From Botrytis cinerea B05.10 (taxonomy: Eukaryota; Ascomycota; Leotiomycetes; Helotiales; Sclerotiniaceae): a DNA stretch of 64,000 bases. How positions within the stretch are numbered: position 1 is the first letter of the stretch; every line of letters starts with the position of its first letter. The position numbers were made by a program, and so were the translations under genes. Shown one piece after another: positions 12,192-23,129 of this stretch. The notes under the pieces were generated by a model. It ran no database searches, was not told where the DNA came from, and saw nothing but the letters and a program-made list of their open reading frames with translations. Location of the stretch: assembly GCF_000143535.2 (NCBI RefSeq), contig NC_037320.1, forward strand, positions 1,178,001 through 1,242,000. The letters are read 5' to 3'.

Positions 12192-15100
12192 CTATGGCTT
12201 CACGTTCCACAAATCCGTCGTCCACCCTCTTTCCTTCATTTTCTTGCTATTTTTCGATGTCGTGCTTCTCTTGCTCTTGCTTGACATGACGAGAAGTTCT
12301 TTGCTTGATGAGGCGAGAGCATTCACAAGCTCTGGCATTCTTCCCGTTTTTGAGAAGAGCTCCAATAGATCGGAATCTTCAGCAGCAATAATCGTAGCTA
12401 AATCCATAGAGACCATCAAGTATTCACGTGTCAACATAGGTCCGGCCATCTGTAATGTTGCGATCCAAGCCAAAATGGTCTCAGGAAGATATGTTTCTCG
12501 TAATTTTGCAAATTCAGGTTGATCTATGGAGAATTGTTAATATTTTTTTGGTATCGATTAACGAGATCTGCTTACCTTGTAGACTTGTTGTCAGCCATCC
12601 ATTGAGCAACGGGTCTGCACAAAGCTTAGTGGTTGGAAGACTTTGGCTTAAGGCCCGCTTGAAGTTTTTGATTTCTTCAACATCATTGGCCCTGTTGCAA
12701 GAATGTTAGCAATAGAATTGGTCTTAGATACCAAGTAACTCACTCTTGCATGAGATAATATAGACCCCATACGCTCTCTATCCGATCCAAAGTCAAGGCC
12801 AATGTTTCGAGTTCTCGAAAGCTCTTTGCTTGCTCTACCATATACTTTTTAAGGTATCTCTTTTTGTCTGCTGAGCCATCGAGGACTTCAGTCAGATCTT
12901 CGTTGTCTTCCGAATCCAGACCTTGGAAATCGAGGCTCTCGCCCAATAATGCTCGAGTTTTACTCAATGCGATTTCAGAACTTGAAATTCTTTGGGATAA
13001 CGTGAAGGCGGCAGAAAGATGCATATTTTCTAACAAATCAGTATTGTATGAGAAACCTAAATGTGAAAACTTACTATAAAACCGTTGATATAGCATCCGG
13101 CCAACCATGAATGTCTCAGACCAAAGCCCGTCCACAAGTAGATACCACTCTAAACTTCTAATAAGCAGAAGGTCAATCCTATCGAGTGTCTCGGAATCCT
13201 GTCCCATAAAGTCCTTCTCTATTGTCTTGTTTCCTTTGCCATCATCTGTCAACAACTGGAACTCCTTAGGTGAAGGATAATCCTTAGCTCCATCAGGATG
13301 GTCTGAGAGAAGGAATCTTGACTGGTAATTCACGAATTGTTGAACATCCAATCCAAGCTCTCTCATCAATCTGATTTGGGTGACTCGTTGTTCATGATCT
13401 GTAATATCAATCAAAGTGCGACTAAGTGTGGCGTATCTTCTTGCTCCGGAGAGTTGAGAACAGTATAGAGGTATGAGTTCCCCTTTATTAGCAAGACGCA
13501 AGAAACTAATGTACGCAACGATCACGTTCTCAATGACTGACTCCTTAAGTACACCACCCAAGTCTAGCCCGAGGCCTCTGAAAATGAGGATAGCGTGAGT
13601 GAATACTCGTAAACTGTCGTGGTCGCCCAAATCGACATAATTGGTAATGTCCTGGTCTTTAGGTTGTTCATTCGTTCGAGGTATTAAGTTTGAGGTGGTC
13701 TCGGCGTTCGCAAATTTTGATAGTGCCAGACCTTGTTGATAAATGAAGTCCGCAAATTGCTCTCCAATCAGCACACCTTGAAGCAATTTCATTGGCTGTG
13801 AGCTTTCCCCTGCAGTTCGAGAATCTTTCTTCAAGCTTTCTACCAGTCGCTTCCCAGCAACCGCGTTATCTCCATGAAGTACAACAGCGTCAAGTGCTCC
13901 AAAGCCCAAAGTTCCATTCATCAATACCTGTGGCCCCGATTGAATGTACTTATCGAATTGTGTTCTCAACAAGGCATTGTAATGTGTGAAGATTAAGTCA
14001 TCCCATGATTGACACACAGGTTCAACACTCGAGATATCGCCAGAGAGAATGCCATATACTGCCCGCTCGTACTCATCATTACCGCCCTTTTGTGCAAGTG
14101 CGAAACACATGCGTCGCCAAAGAGCACCCGATGCGATGTCCTCTTCTTCGTCATCTTCCAATGACTTTTCATCCGGTAGTCCAGACATGCTGACTGCTCT
14201 CCATACTTCGGTTCGGTCCATGCACCACTCTCTGATTTCAGCTGGACTCCTGCCTCGGCGCAACATTTCATAACACCCCAACCAAATGGCGCGCTCGAAA
14301 TATTCGTCTTGTACCTCCAACTTTCGGCCTTGACGGGTTACTGAATCAGGATCCAGCTGGGTGACTAGGGGCTCAGTTTTGGATGCATTCCACATCATTT
14401 TCTGGGTTTCATGGGAATTGAGGTCGACAGTTCGAGGCCAGGAGTGTTGATTTTTCTGGAGCTTGATAGCTGCCCTTGTGTGTAGCCAACCATGCGCAAT
14501 AATATCTCCCCTCTCCGCGTTTTGCTGTAAATCCTGCACTAAAACATCAATTTCTTCTCCTGATTCCTCAGCCGTATCCTGAAGCCATCGAAGCACAGTC
14601 TTTCGTTCCAGTGCTAGATTATCTGTTTGTAGAAAACGATCCCAAGCTTCCCGTTCACTCGAATACTGATTTAAAGGCGTTTGTTGAGGCTCGAATTCTT
14701 TCCCGTTATCTGGTCCGGGAAATCGCAAGTGTGCCAATCTTCTCAAAAGGTCCCAAGTTTGCGCCTCCTGCTCCCATCTAATCAAATCCTTCACTGTCGT
14801 TCTGGAATTTGTTATAAACTCTTCCTCCTCATCCGAGTTCTCCATATCCACTTCATCATTATCTTGCGTGATTTTGAAACCTCTCATCTTCTTCCTCCAA
14901 CTCAAACCTTCCATTCTTCGGCGTTCGGATTCATGGCGATCTCGTAAACGGTCTAATGTATCGAGAGCAGTTTTATGATAAAGCTCAATCAAATCGAATG
15001 CCATCTCTCGTCTCTCATCCCCATCTGTCACCCTTAAAGGATTGTAGCCATCGAGAAATTCCGCAAACTTCTCCACCTCATTTCCGACTCGATTCGCAGC

Positions 15101-15565
15101 ATCTTGAAGGGGGTATAAGACGGCCTCTGTTTCTCCAGGACTTTCTATCATAGCTGGTTTTTCATATTCAACTATAGCTGTCAATCAGAGAAGTTAGGAG
15201 ATGCAAGGCGCATAAACATCATTGAAATTCACAAGAGTTACTGACCTTGCTCTTGCTCCTGCTCTTCTCCATAGCGCGACATTCCATCATAAGAAGAAGG
15301 GTCTTCAGAAAGTTCTCTTTCAAATCTTGATTCCGTCTGCGCGTAAGGATTAGCATTCTTGAACATTCTGGATTACATTCCTAAGAAGCTTACAGCTATC
15401 ATTTGCCAACTTCCTTCGCGATGGTTCTAGAAAGGGAAACTTCAAGTCAGCTTCATCTCCTGTGTAATTCAAGCTATTAATATTAATATTTACCTGAGAC
15501 CTGGGTACATTCAATCCATTTGTATGATTGTTCATTGTAGAATTGCGCGTTGACATGGGCGCCAT
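12192..15565 (-). CDS. NUP84: Nucleoporin Nup84/Nup107
   Basis: Alpha-helical scaffold nucleoporin of the Y-complex (Nup84-Nup107 subcomplex) of the nuclear pore. Exons on the - strand, 5' to 3': 15565-15494, 15426-15394, 15336-15246, 15177-13075, 13029-12744, 12691-12576, 12523-12192. They total 3033 nt (1010 aa) in closed phase. The start MAPMSTRNSTMNN is my choice: two short introns (67 and 57 bp, with good GCTGAC and GCTAAT branch sites) join it to TESRFERELSEDPSSYDGM, and a third joins that to AIVEYEKPAM. Family landmarks include the C-terminal YLPETILAWIATLQMAGPM and GWTTDLWNVKP. A 45-nt interval (13030-13074) could be read through in frame but looks like an intron. The N-terminal exons are less certain than the body. 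Confidence 0.88.
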
Positions 15566-16269
15566 ATTTTACAATGTGATATGTGGAAACGGAAAGAGAT
15601 AAGAAGAAGTAGAGTACAAGTTGTTGAATGTTGATATTGTACTGTGTTGTATGAACGGAGCAAATCCTCAAATCCTCGCATCAACAAATTGAAGCTTCGG
15701 CCTTGGAACAATTTGGTCGCGTCCTGAAATGTCAGGGATTATTAATTTTTAGCTGCAATCTTGACTCTTGAGTACTAGGCAAAGTTTAGCGCGATGTGCA
15801 ATTTGACGCTAAGGAAATCTTCTATTTAAGAGATTTCTTGCTTGCAAATTTGGACATTTTCTCTTTACAATGTTTTTACCGCCCTTCTAATTAGAGTCTC
15901 GAATCAAGCCTTCAATGTTTGGTTAGGTCCATTGGGATCTCTTTGCGCGCTCATGATCGGCCATATTAAAGACTCTTCCTGTTTCCGTTACCTGACCTTT
16001 TCGGAGGTGTGAAGGATGGCAGTAAATTTGGAGAGTTACATCTTTTCGTAAGAGACTCGGCTGTAATATCAAAGTGTTGAAGAAAGTGATTTGTGATGCC
16101 GGTGCTCTATGTTGTATATCTATCTATGGTGGCATACTACGAGAGTATGTTATGGGAGTGTACCATGAGTGTGTACTATGTATGAGTGTATACTATGAGA
16201 CGTGAGGGATCAATGAAAGGATATCAAAAGCCTTCATGGCCATTTCGTATCTAGGGCGCGCACACATCT
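15566..16269. other. Intergenic: Nup84 promoter and CMC4 3' flank
   Basis: About 700 bp, AT-rich, with a degenerate GAGTGTAC/ACTATGAGTGTATAC-type repetition near 16120-16200. No gene seen. Confidence 0.5.
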
Positions 16270-16713
16270 TCATGCCTGCCTCTCTTCTGATCTCTGCTTC
16301 ATCTTCAACCGTAGCAAATGTGCCTTGGGACAGGAGACACTCGTTGCATCATCACCATTCTTCTCATAGAATGCATTGCAGCAATCATACAGTGCATCGA
16401 CCTGTGATCTACACTTCTCTTCACTGTAATTATTCTTTGCCAGACAATCTAACATGGAAATCATCAGTTGGCTTCCCAAATAGCTGTGAGAGAAAGATGG
16501 CGCTGACCTTGGATAGCACACTATCCAGTTCAGTATTGTCAGCCAGCTATTTGCAAAAGCCAATATCAATTGGTGGATGTAACATACAGCTTTAGAATGG
16601 CAAGGTTGCTCTGTAGCTATGTCATTTTTGAGTGGCTAAAAGTCCATAATCGTTAGTATCAATGAATTTCAGAAAAAGCAATCTGGCGTGAGGGAAGAAA
16701 AAGGCATCACCAT
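16270..16713 (-). CDS. CMC4: Cmc4-like twin-cysteine mitochondrial intermembrane-space protein
   Basis: Small CHCH-type protein. Joining exons 16635-16588, 16520-16508 and 16448-16270 (240 nt, closed phase) reads ...TEQPCHSKACAIQDC then LAKNNYSEEKC, ALYDCCNAFYEKNGDDA and SCPKAHLLRLKMKQR. This cysteine spacing matches the Cmc4/CMC4 (p8-MTCP1) family, which is oxidised and trapped in the intermembrane space by the Mia40 pathway. The middle exon is only 13 nt, held by good splice sites (CTGAC...TAG before, GTCAGC after). The initiator is unresolved. The best candidate is the ATG at 16713-16711, directly followed by an intron (16710-16636; donor GTGATG, branch ACTAAC, acceptor TTTTAG), so that the first coding exon would be the start codon alone. 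The product is about 80 aa. It faces away from the SUMO gene. Confidence 0.8.
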
Positions 16714-17340
16714 ATTCAACCTGGGTTCGCAGCAAATGAACCTCCAGATATTTTCCTTTTGAATGAATGTATGTAACTGTGACAGCCTGGATACCTCGAT
16801 ACTGCAGTGGCCTTTGATCCCCAATGCGACGGGTGCAATCGATGCCTTTTGAAAAGGTGTTCAATGCCAGATGGAAGTCGGAAGTCTGAAGTTACTGTGA
16901 ATTCTTGTTCATTCATTCTTTGGTTCCTCAAGCATCTTTTTATATCCGGCTGAAAGACGACCGTCAGTCACTACACAGACTCCAGCAAGCCACAGCACAC
17001 CAATCAGAACCCTCCACCCACACCACTCCTCTTTCCCTTCTGTGGTACTAAAGCCTAGCGTCATCAGCCACAAGCGTGAATTTGACTTCCTCATAATTCC
17101 TTACCACTCGACTTCCTCTTGATCTTCAACCCGACACGACTGATAATCTTTACGGACACTACTAATAAAAGTAGGTCGATTTCCTAAATTCAAATCTACT
17201 CCTGCATTGTAAGTTCACATGTTAAATCATAATCCTACTTATTTCACAAACTAATCAATTCACTACCTTCTACAGCATCGAATTCAGAAACACCCACCCC
17301 ACGAATTTCATCTACCTATTTTCCGAACTTCAAAATCATA
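16714..17340. promoter_or_regulatory. Shared divergent promoter region, CMC4 / SUMO
   Basis: About 630 bp separate the divergent starts of the CMC4-like gene (-) and the SUMO gene (+), so both promoters must lie here. The SUMO side is CT-rich. I did not recognise specific factor sites. Confidence 0.5.
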
Positions 17341-17739
17341 ATGTCCGACAACGAGCGCAGTCCAGGTGGCGCGGAACCCATAGAACCTGTTTCCGAGCAC
17401 TTGAACATCAAGGTTACCGACAACAATAATGAAGTCTTCTTCAAGATCAAGCGTTCCACTCAGTTGAAGAAGTTGATGGATGCTTTCTGCGAAAGACAAG
17501 GCAAAGCACCAAACTCCGTTCGCTTCCTCTTCGACGGCAGCCGTGTTCAAGCTACAGATAGTCCAGATAAGGTATGTATTTTATTATTATATTTGGTGAA
17601 AGATCTGGTTTCGTCTTCATCGAGGGATATTTCTGTGTCGCCGTGTCACATCACTTTTAACTAACGCATTCTACCTCAGTTGGATATGCAAGATGGTGAC
17701 ACCCTTGAAGTCCATCAAGAGCAAATTGGTGGCCAATAA
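17341..17739 (+). CDS. SMT3: SUMO (Smt3-type small ubiquitin-like modifier)
   Basis: Ubiquitin-like modifier conjugated to lysines through the SUMO E1 (Aos1-Uba2) and Ubc9. Exons 17341-17571 and 17680-17739 join in phase 0 to give 96 aa. The flexible N-tail MSDNERSPGGAEPIEPVSEH leads into the beta-grasp fold: LNIKVTDNNNEVFFKIKRST, LMDAFCERQGKAP, SVRFLFDGSRVQ, and DMQDGDTLEVHQEQIGGQ across the splice. This is the classic SUMO signature, not ubiquitin or Nedd8. The diglycine is at 94-95 and only one residue (Gln96) follows, so maturation by the Ulp1-type protease removes one amino acid. The intron has a TAACTAACG branch site and a CTCAG acceptor. Confidence 0.97.
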
Positions 17740-18663
17740 GCCATCCCTTTCTTTCTCATCCATTCCACTACACGACGATACGATACCATAACAACTCGGC
17801 ATGCGCATGATGGGGAGGGGCGAAATGGTTCCAGGACTTAGGATAGCTCTGGTTGGAGATGACTGATAGCTCAGACTGGAAGAGAAGAATGTGCATCGTT
17901 GCGTTGGCAGTTAACATTTAACATCTTGCAAAGCGAAAACAATCTTCTGATCTGGGCTACTTTTTCCTTGTGTTTGGGGGACGACTCGTCAGTTTTACAT
18001 CGCGGTATTGGCGTGTTCTAGGGAGGCGTCAACAGTGTTTCTTCATACTTCAGGGCATATTTTCTGGCTGCAGCCACGAAAGACAGAATTTAGATGCTTG
18101 TTTTCCTTGGGTGGAAGAAAATAAAGATGTTCTCAAATTGGGTCAGGATCTTTCAGTGTCTCGTCTGGTGTGTGTGCACTTTGGTTGTGTTGTGATATTT
18201 GTTTGCTGTGTTTCTAACATAGGTTCTGCTGTTACATTGAAAGTGCATACACTGTGAAGTCTTTTTCTCTGCCTTCATTTATAAGTTAGTCTCTCATTAC
18301 ATTGTAACTTTGTGCAGAAGTTGTCCTACAATCAACCCCAAATACTCAATATGAGTATCTAGTGTGGACTTCTATCTTAATGAAGAATATAATTCTTGGT
18401 TGTTACAAAACTGGTGGCCTAAATTAACATGGCCTCGCTGCTCTGTAGACGTGACTTATGCATCTATATATGCACACATTCGATGGATGTTGCACCTCGG
18501 CGTAGATTGCCTGAGGGGGTAAGATATGTGTGCATAATCCACCTCTTACTTCTAAGCTCTATATTTCGTGCTTATAACTCCCAAATCAGAGCCGTCTTAT
18601 CCCCCAGCCCTTCTTCTATCATTCTCCTCCGTACTTCTCTCGTGCATTTCCCAATGAACCAAA
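17740..18663. other. Convergent intergenic region after SUMO
   Basis: About 0.9 kb between convergent genes, presumably including the SUMO 3' UTR. The open frames at 17970-18257 and 18429-18833 show no motif, and the latter overlaps the real - strand gene. Nothing else seen. Confidence 0.5.
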
Positions 18664-19294
18664 CTAATCATCCCACACGCCTTTCTTTATTTTCTCTGCC
18701 TCTTCCCTCCTCCTTTCTTCCTCCTCTCTCTCTTCCTTCCTCCTCTTCATCTCCTTTTCCTTTTGTACCCGTTCATATTCCCTCTGTTCCTCAGTTTTCT
18801 TCGGTGCGCGAACACCTAATGCACCTGCTATGAGTCGTCGAGCTACCGCGTCAGTTTTTTCCTGTCTGCGTTCTGGGCCCCGCGCAGAGTTGGGAGAGGA
18901 GGATGACGGGCCCGGGTAGCCATATGGATTCTCGAATTCTTGTGCAGAAGAGGAAGAGGAAGATGGAGGAGGCGGAAAGTGTTCGTTGGGTGGAGGGGGA
19001 GAAATAGGGGTAGGTGGTGGTGCGGACGGGAATGAAGAGGAGGTGGGGGATAGTGGGTTTTCTGTTGATGAGGGCTGAGCCGTGTCGGTTTCGGTTTCGG
19101 TGTCGGAGCCCGAGGAGGCGTCGTCTTCCCAGGAATCGGCGAGGGTTGTGGGTTTTTTGGCTTTGGAGGTGGGTTTGATGGTGAGGTTGCTGAGGGTGCT
19201 GGAGAGGTCTGGGAGAGGGGTCAGCTGCGGGGTTCGTGAGGGGAAAGTGGAAAGTGGATCGAGAAATTAATATACCTTTTGGTTCAACTGTCAT
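18664..19294 (-). CDS. Conserved-looking acidic/Pro-rich protein with charged C-terminal helix
   Basis: Unrecognised protein of 187 aa read from a spliced frame: exon 19294-19276 (MTVEPK + 1 nt), intron 19275-19209 (67 bp, branch GCTGAC, acceptor CCCAG), exon 19208-18664. The product begins MTVEPKDLSSTLSNLTIKPT, followed by an acidic SWEDDASSGSDTETETD segment and a Pro/Ser-rich middle (SAPPPTPISPPPPNEHFPPP). The compact motif DAVARRLIAGALGVRAPKKT comes next, then a highly charged helix (EEQREYERVQKEKEMKRRKE...) ending KKGVWDD. The second exon has no ATG of its own, so it is easily missed by ORF scanning. Codon-like composition, the clean intron and the ordered motif before the coiled coil support a real gene. 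I assign no function. Confidence 0.75.
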
Positions 19295-20319
19295 GGCTGC
19301 GATTGAAGTGGAGTGATGATGATGAATTTGTGCTTGCTCGATGTTCCAGAGTAGGTAGAAGAATAGAATTAAAATGCGTTCAATGGTCCAGAGCAGGTAG
19401 TGTCGTGTGCGGATCGCAAACAATCCACCACCACTTCTGTGTTTCTTGACAGTGTGATCTCGAGTTATAAAACAGATGCAAGACGTTGTATGGTACGGTA
19501 GATGCAGATATTAAATAAGTATCATGTGCGTCAACAAAGTACGAATTGGGATGTACGTAGTAGCTTCCTAATAGTAACTCAAGCCATCCCTCCCTCGTAG
19601 AGTCGCGTAGCGCATTCTGAAGCTCGGGACATCCACGGCTAACCCAAAACGATTTCTCCGCATCGTGGATTGGTCGGAAGCTCTCTAGCTCGTCTCTAGC
19701 TCCCAATTAATTATTGCTTGGATGGACGAACGGACGACTCGAGACACCGAGTAGATACATATTGGGTGACGGGAGCGGGAATCTCCCTTGGGTTCTATTG
19801 TGTGGAACGAGTTGTGCATCGTTTCTCCCCGTCTTTTGGTGTGCGAGGTTGGGAAGCGGAAAAGAGGGTGGAGGAGTGCCGTGCTAGTGGAGGTCCAGAA
19901 TTCCCAAGACCTTTTCAATGCAAGAGATCGTGCGCACTCTGTACGTACCTGCTACGTAGTTTGCTTTCCCCACACACACGTGAAGACTGGGTTTGACCTT
20001 AGCTCATCGGCCGTTTATTCCCGGTGGACGTCTCTTCGGGGAAGAAAAAAGCTGCCGGAGATAATGACGTGCACACCACCAAAATAATACGTATTTTGAG
20101 GCACTCAACTTCGGCCTGCGGTTTCTTCGCCGAAGAGGACGTTTCCGAGGTTCGAGGTTTATATATATAAGCTTTGAGGTAAATCTTTCCATTCCTTCGT
20201 GAGCATCTATATTGAACGTTACGACGGCGAGGTTCTTCTATGATTCTTTTGTGTCTAGCAGTTTGTCCGTTTTGTGCTGTACATCCTTGGTATTTTCTTT
20301 TCACCTCCGGACACATAAA
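19295..20319. other. Divergent intergenic region
   Basis: About 1 kb between the divergent starts of the charged-helix protein (-) and the succinyl-CoA ligase fusion (+), so it carries both promoters. The short open frames here look incidental. Confidence 0.5.
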
Positions 20320-22786
20320 ATGATCCGTTCAAAAGCTCTCACGCGGGGTAGATTTGGGCACTCCAGCACGAGAACTTTGAAGCATTTTGTACGTAGGGAG
20401 GATGGTAAACATACGCACGAGGATAGATATGGAGAAACAATCAAGAATTTGAAGATTGGAAGTCATACTAGAGTTATCTTTCAGGGATTCACGGGTACGA
20501 TGTGCAATTGTCTGTTTTCGAATACGTATCATGACTGACCCGCTACAGGGAGACAGGTGACATCCCAAAGTTTAGAATCATTTATGATTCCCATGCTGAT
20601 CTTCATATTCGATTAAGGCCACAGCCAATGCAAGAGAATCAATAGAATGGGGAACTAACATAGTTGGTGGTGTGACACCGGGAAAGAGCGGCGAGCATTT
20701 GGGATTACCAGTTCTGCCCACTGTAAAGGAGGCAAGTACATCACAGTTATGAAATTCAATCATGCTAACGACCTAAAATAGGCAATGGAACAACTTAAAC
20801 CAGATGCAACTGGAATATATGTAGCAGCTCATCAAGCACCAGGCGCAATTGAAGAAGCCATTGAAGCAGAAGTTCCTCTGATTGTTGCTGTTGCTGAACA
20901 CATCCCTATTCATGATATGTTAAGGGTATGATTCTATGAATTTGCAATAAAACAGAGCTGATAGTTTCAAGATACATAATATACTGGACACTCAATCAAA
21001 AAGTCGATTGGTTGGTGCCAATGCTCCAGGGATCATTTCAGCGATTGGAAAATGTCGAATTGGTTTCCAACCCCTTTCTTGCTTCACACCAGGTCGTATA
21101 GGCATTGTCGCTAAATCAGGAACTTTAAGTTATGAAGGTAAGATAGTAGGTGAAGCAGACGGTCTTGAATAATACTAATGTTAATAGCTGTTGCATCAAC
21201 GACTAGGGCTGGACTTGGTCAGAGTCTGTGCATTGGAATGGGTGGTGATGTATTGGCTGGCACTAATTTTGTGGATGCTTTGAAGATTTTTGAACATGAT
21301 GACGATACTGATGGAATCATCATTATTGGTGAAATTGGTGGTGAAGCAGAACTTGAGGCTGCAGATTGGATCAAGGAATATAAAAAACGCTCCCCAAATC
21401 CCAAGTACGTTTCCTGCAGGCCTTTTGAGTTATACTAACCTTTCATAGGCCTATTACGGCACTAGTAGCTGGTGTTCATGCAGCTCCTGGTAAAGTCATG
21501 GGTCATGCTGGGGCTTTCACTTTACCAGGAGAGCCTGATGCGTTGACGAAAATCAAAGCTTTCGAAAATGTAGGAGTCACTATGGTCAACCATCCAGCCA
21601 AATTTGGTACTGCTATGAAGACACTATTAGAGAGCTCCGGCCGATCGAGTAATGGTGTGGCTACAGGTAGTCTTTCTCAAAAACGAGGTATACACACAAT
21701 GAGGATCCGACCAACACCTAGGATTTCACAGATGGACATGACGCAAAGAAGAACTTTATATCTCAAAGAGGGAGATGCGTTTAAATTACTCGACGAAAAG
21801 AAAATCATTAGAAGCCCAGCTGGAAACACTTACCACCTGACTGTTGGCATTGATCGAAGTAATCGATGCCCATGTTTAATAATACAGGAGCAGGGTAAAG
21901 AGAACGAGCCTCCTACGAAATCAATAAAGCTTCCATTCTCATACGATGCAACCAGAATGTCTAATGTACTCAGTAAGTGCAGCTCTTATCTGGGATTAAA
22001 ACCTCAAAGCAGGTTGTTGAAATCACTCGTTTCCGACTTGTATGAACTCTTCAAAGAAAAAGAAGCATTTCTCCTCGAATGCGTCGTAAAAAGTCAAAAG
22101 GCAACCAAATTAGAAGCTCACCAGAGAATGGTGGTTGTGAATGCACGTTTCGGTTTTGACGATGCCGCCTTTAAAAGTTCGAATCGTCAAGCAGAGATCC
22201 ATTCTCTCCCTCGCGCGGATATTCAAGATCCTGCCGAAAAAGATGCCGAAAAAGACGGCATAGTATACATTAAGCTTGCCGGTGATGGTAATATTGGGAC
22301 ATTGGTCAATGGTGCAGGATTGGCCATGAATACTGTAGATGCGTTAGCAGATGCAGGGGGTAAAGCTGCCAATTTTTTGGATACGGGGGGGAAAGCGACG
22401 GCAGAAACGGTGAAGAAGAGCTTTGAGGTGATATTGAGAGATGGGAGGGTGAAGGTGGTTTTTGTCAATATTTTTGGGGGTTTGACTTTAGGAGATATGA
22501 TTGCCGAGGGGATACTTTTGGCTTTTAAGGAGTTGGGAGTTAAGGTGCCGGTGGTTGTTAGAATTAGAGGAACGAATGAGAAGGAGGGGCAGAGGATTGT
22601 AAGTTATCTCTTTCTTGCGAGTTTGGTCAATCTATCGGTTTGAGATGTTTTGAGGACTGTTTGTGTTTACTGACTTTTCTTTTAAAATTCTAGATTGCTG
22701 AAAGTGGATTGCCACTATATGCATATGATGACTTTGATGAAGCGGCGGCCAAGGTAATAGAATTAGCGAACTCCAGTAGAGCTTGA
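20320..22786 (+). CDS. Succinyl-CoA ligase alpha-beta fusion with degenerate ATP-grasp
   Basis: Exons 20320-20494, 20549-20556, 20618-20731, 20782-20925, 20972-21137, 21188-21404, 21449-22598, 22694-22786 total 2067 nt (688 aa) in closed phase. The basic N-terminus ([20 protein letters not shown]) suggests mitochondrial import. Residues to ~330 are a full alpha subunit: CoA-binding [58 protein letters not shown], and the phosphohistidine loop MGHAGAF (His294). Then [19 protein letters not shown] resembles a beta-subunit N-terminus, but about 90 residues of the ATP-grasp region are absent. The rest resumes at [11 protein letters not shown] (~402) and continues into the beta CoA-ligase domain ([53 protein letters not shown]). 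The Mg-binding sites of normal beta subunits (EINPL; LDAK/LDGK) read ECVVK (~485) and VNAR (~506). GPNCPG of alpha is GANAPG. It is probably not an autonomous nucleotide-driven ligase; a regulatory role or partner-dependent activity is inference. Confidence 0.85.
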
Positions 22787-23129
22787 TACTACTTTTTAGA
22801 TTAAGTGGTATATATTTATCAAAATGTCTTCGGCTTTTTAGTGCTTCATCTGCAGAATAGAAACACTTCTGAAGAGATTCGAAGGTGACGAAATCTGCCA
22901 AGAATTTAGGAACGTTTGCATGAATGATAGTTCTCCGAAAATGCATTTCTTCGACTCCAGCAAGAAATTCTTAGGCGTACTTCAGACCAAACTTTGTGTT
23001 TATGGACGGCGTTTCACGAACACTAAAATCTTGGTCTATTAGCAACTTCTCCAAGGGCTTTTTGCACCCATCAAGACTGCTTCAGTTGGCTGCCGGCCCA
23101 TTCGAGCGGATCCGGAGATCTTCATAGTC

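Noticed and set aside
12864..13079. Short + strand frames inside Nup84
   Set aside because: Shadows of the real - strand coding sequence.
18851..19423. 190-codon - strand frame
   Set aside because: Reads through the intron of the real gene at 18664-19294 and continues in the wrong frame.
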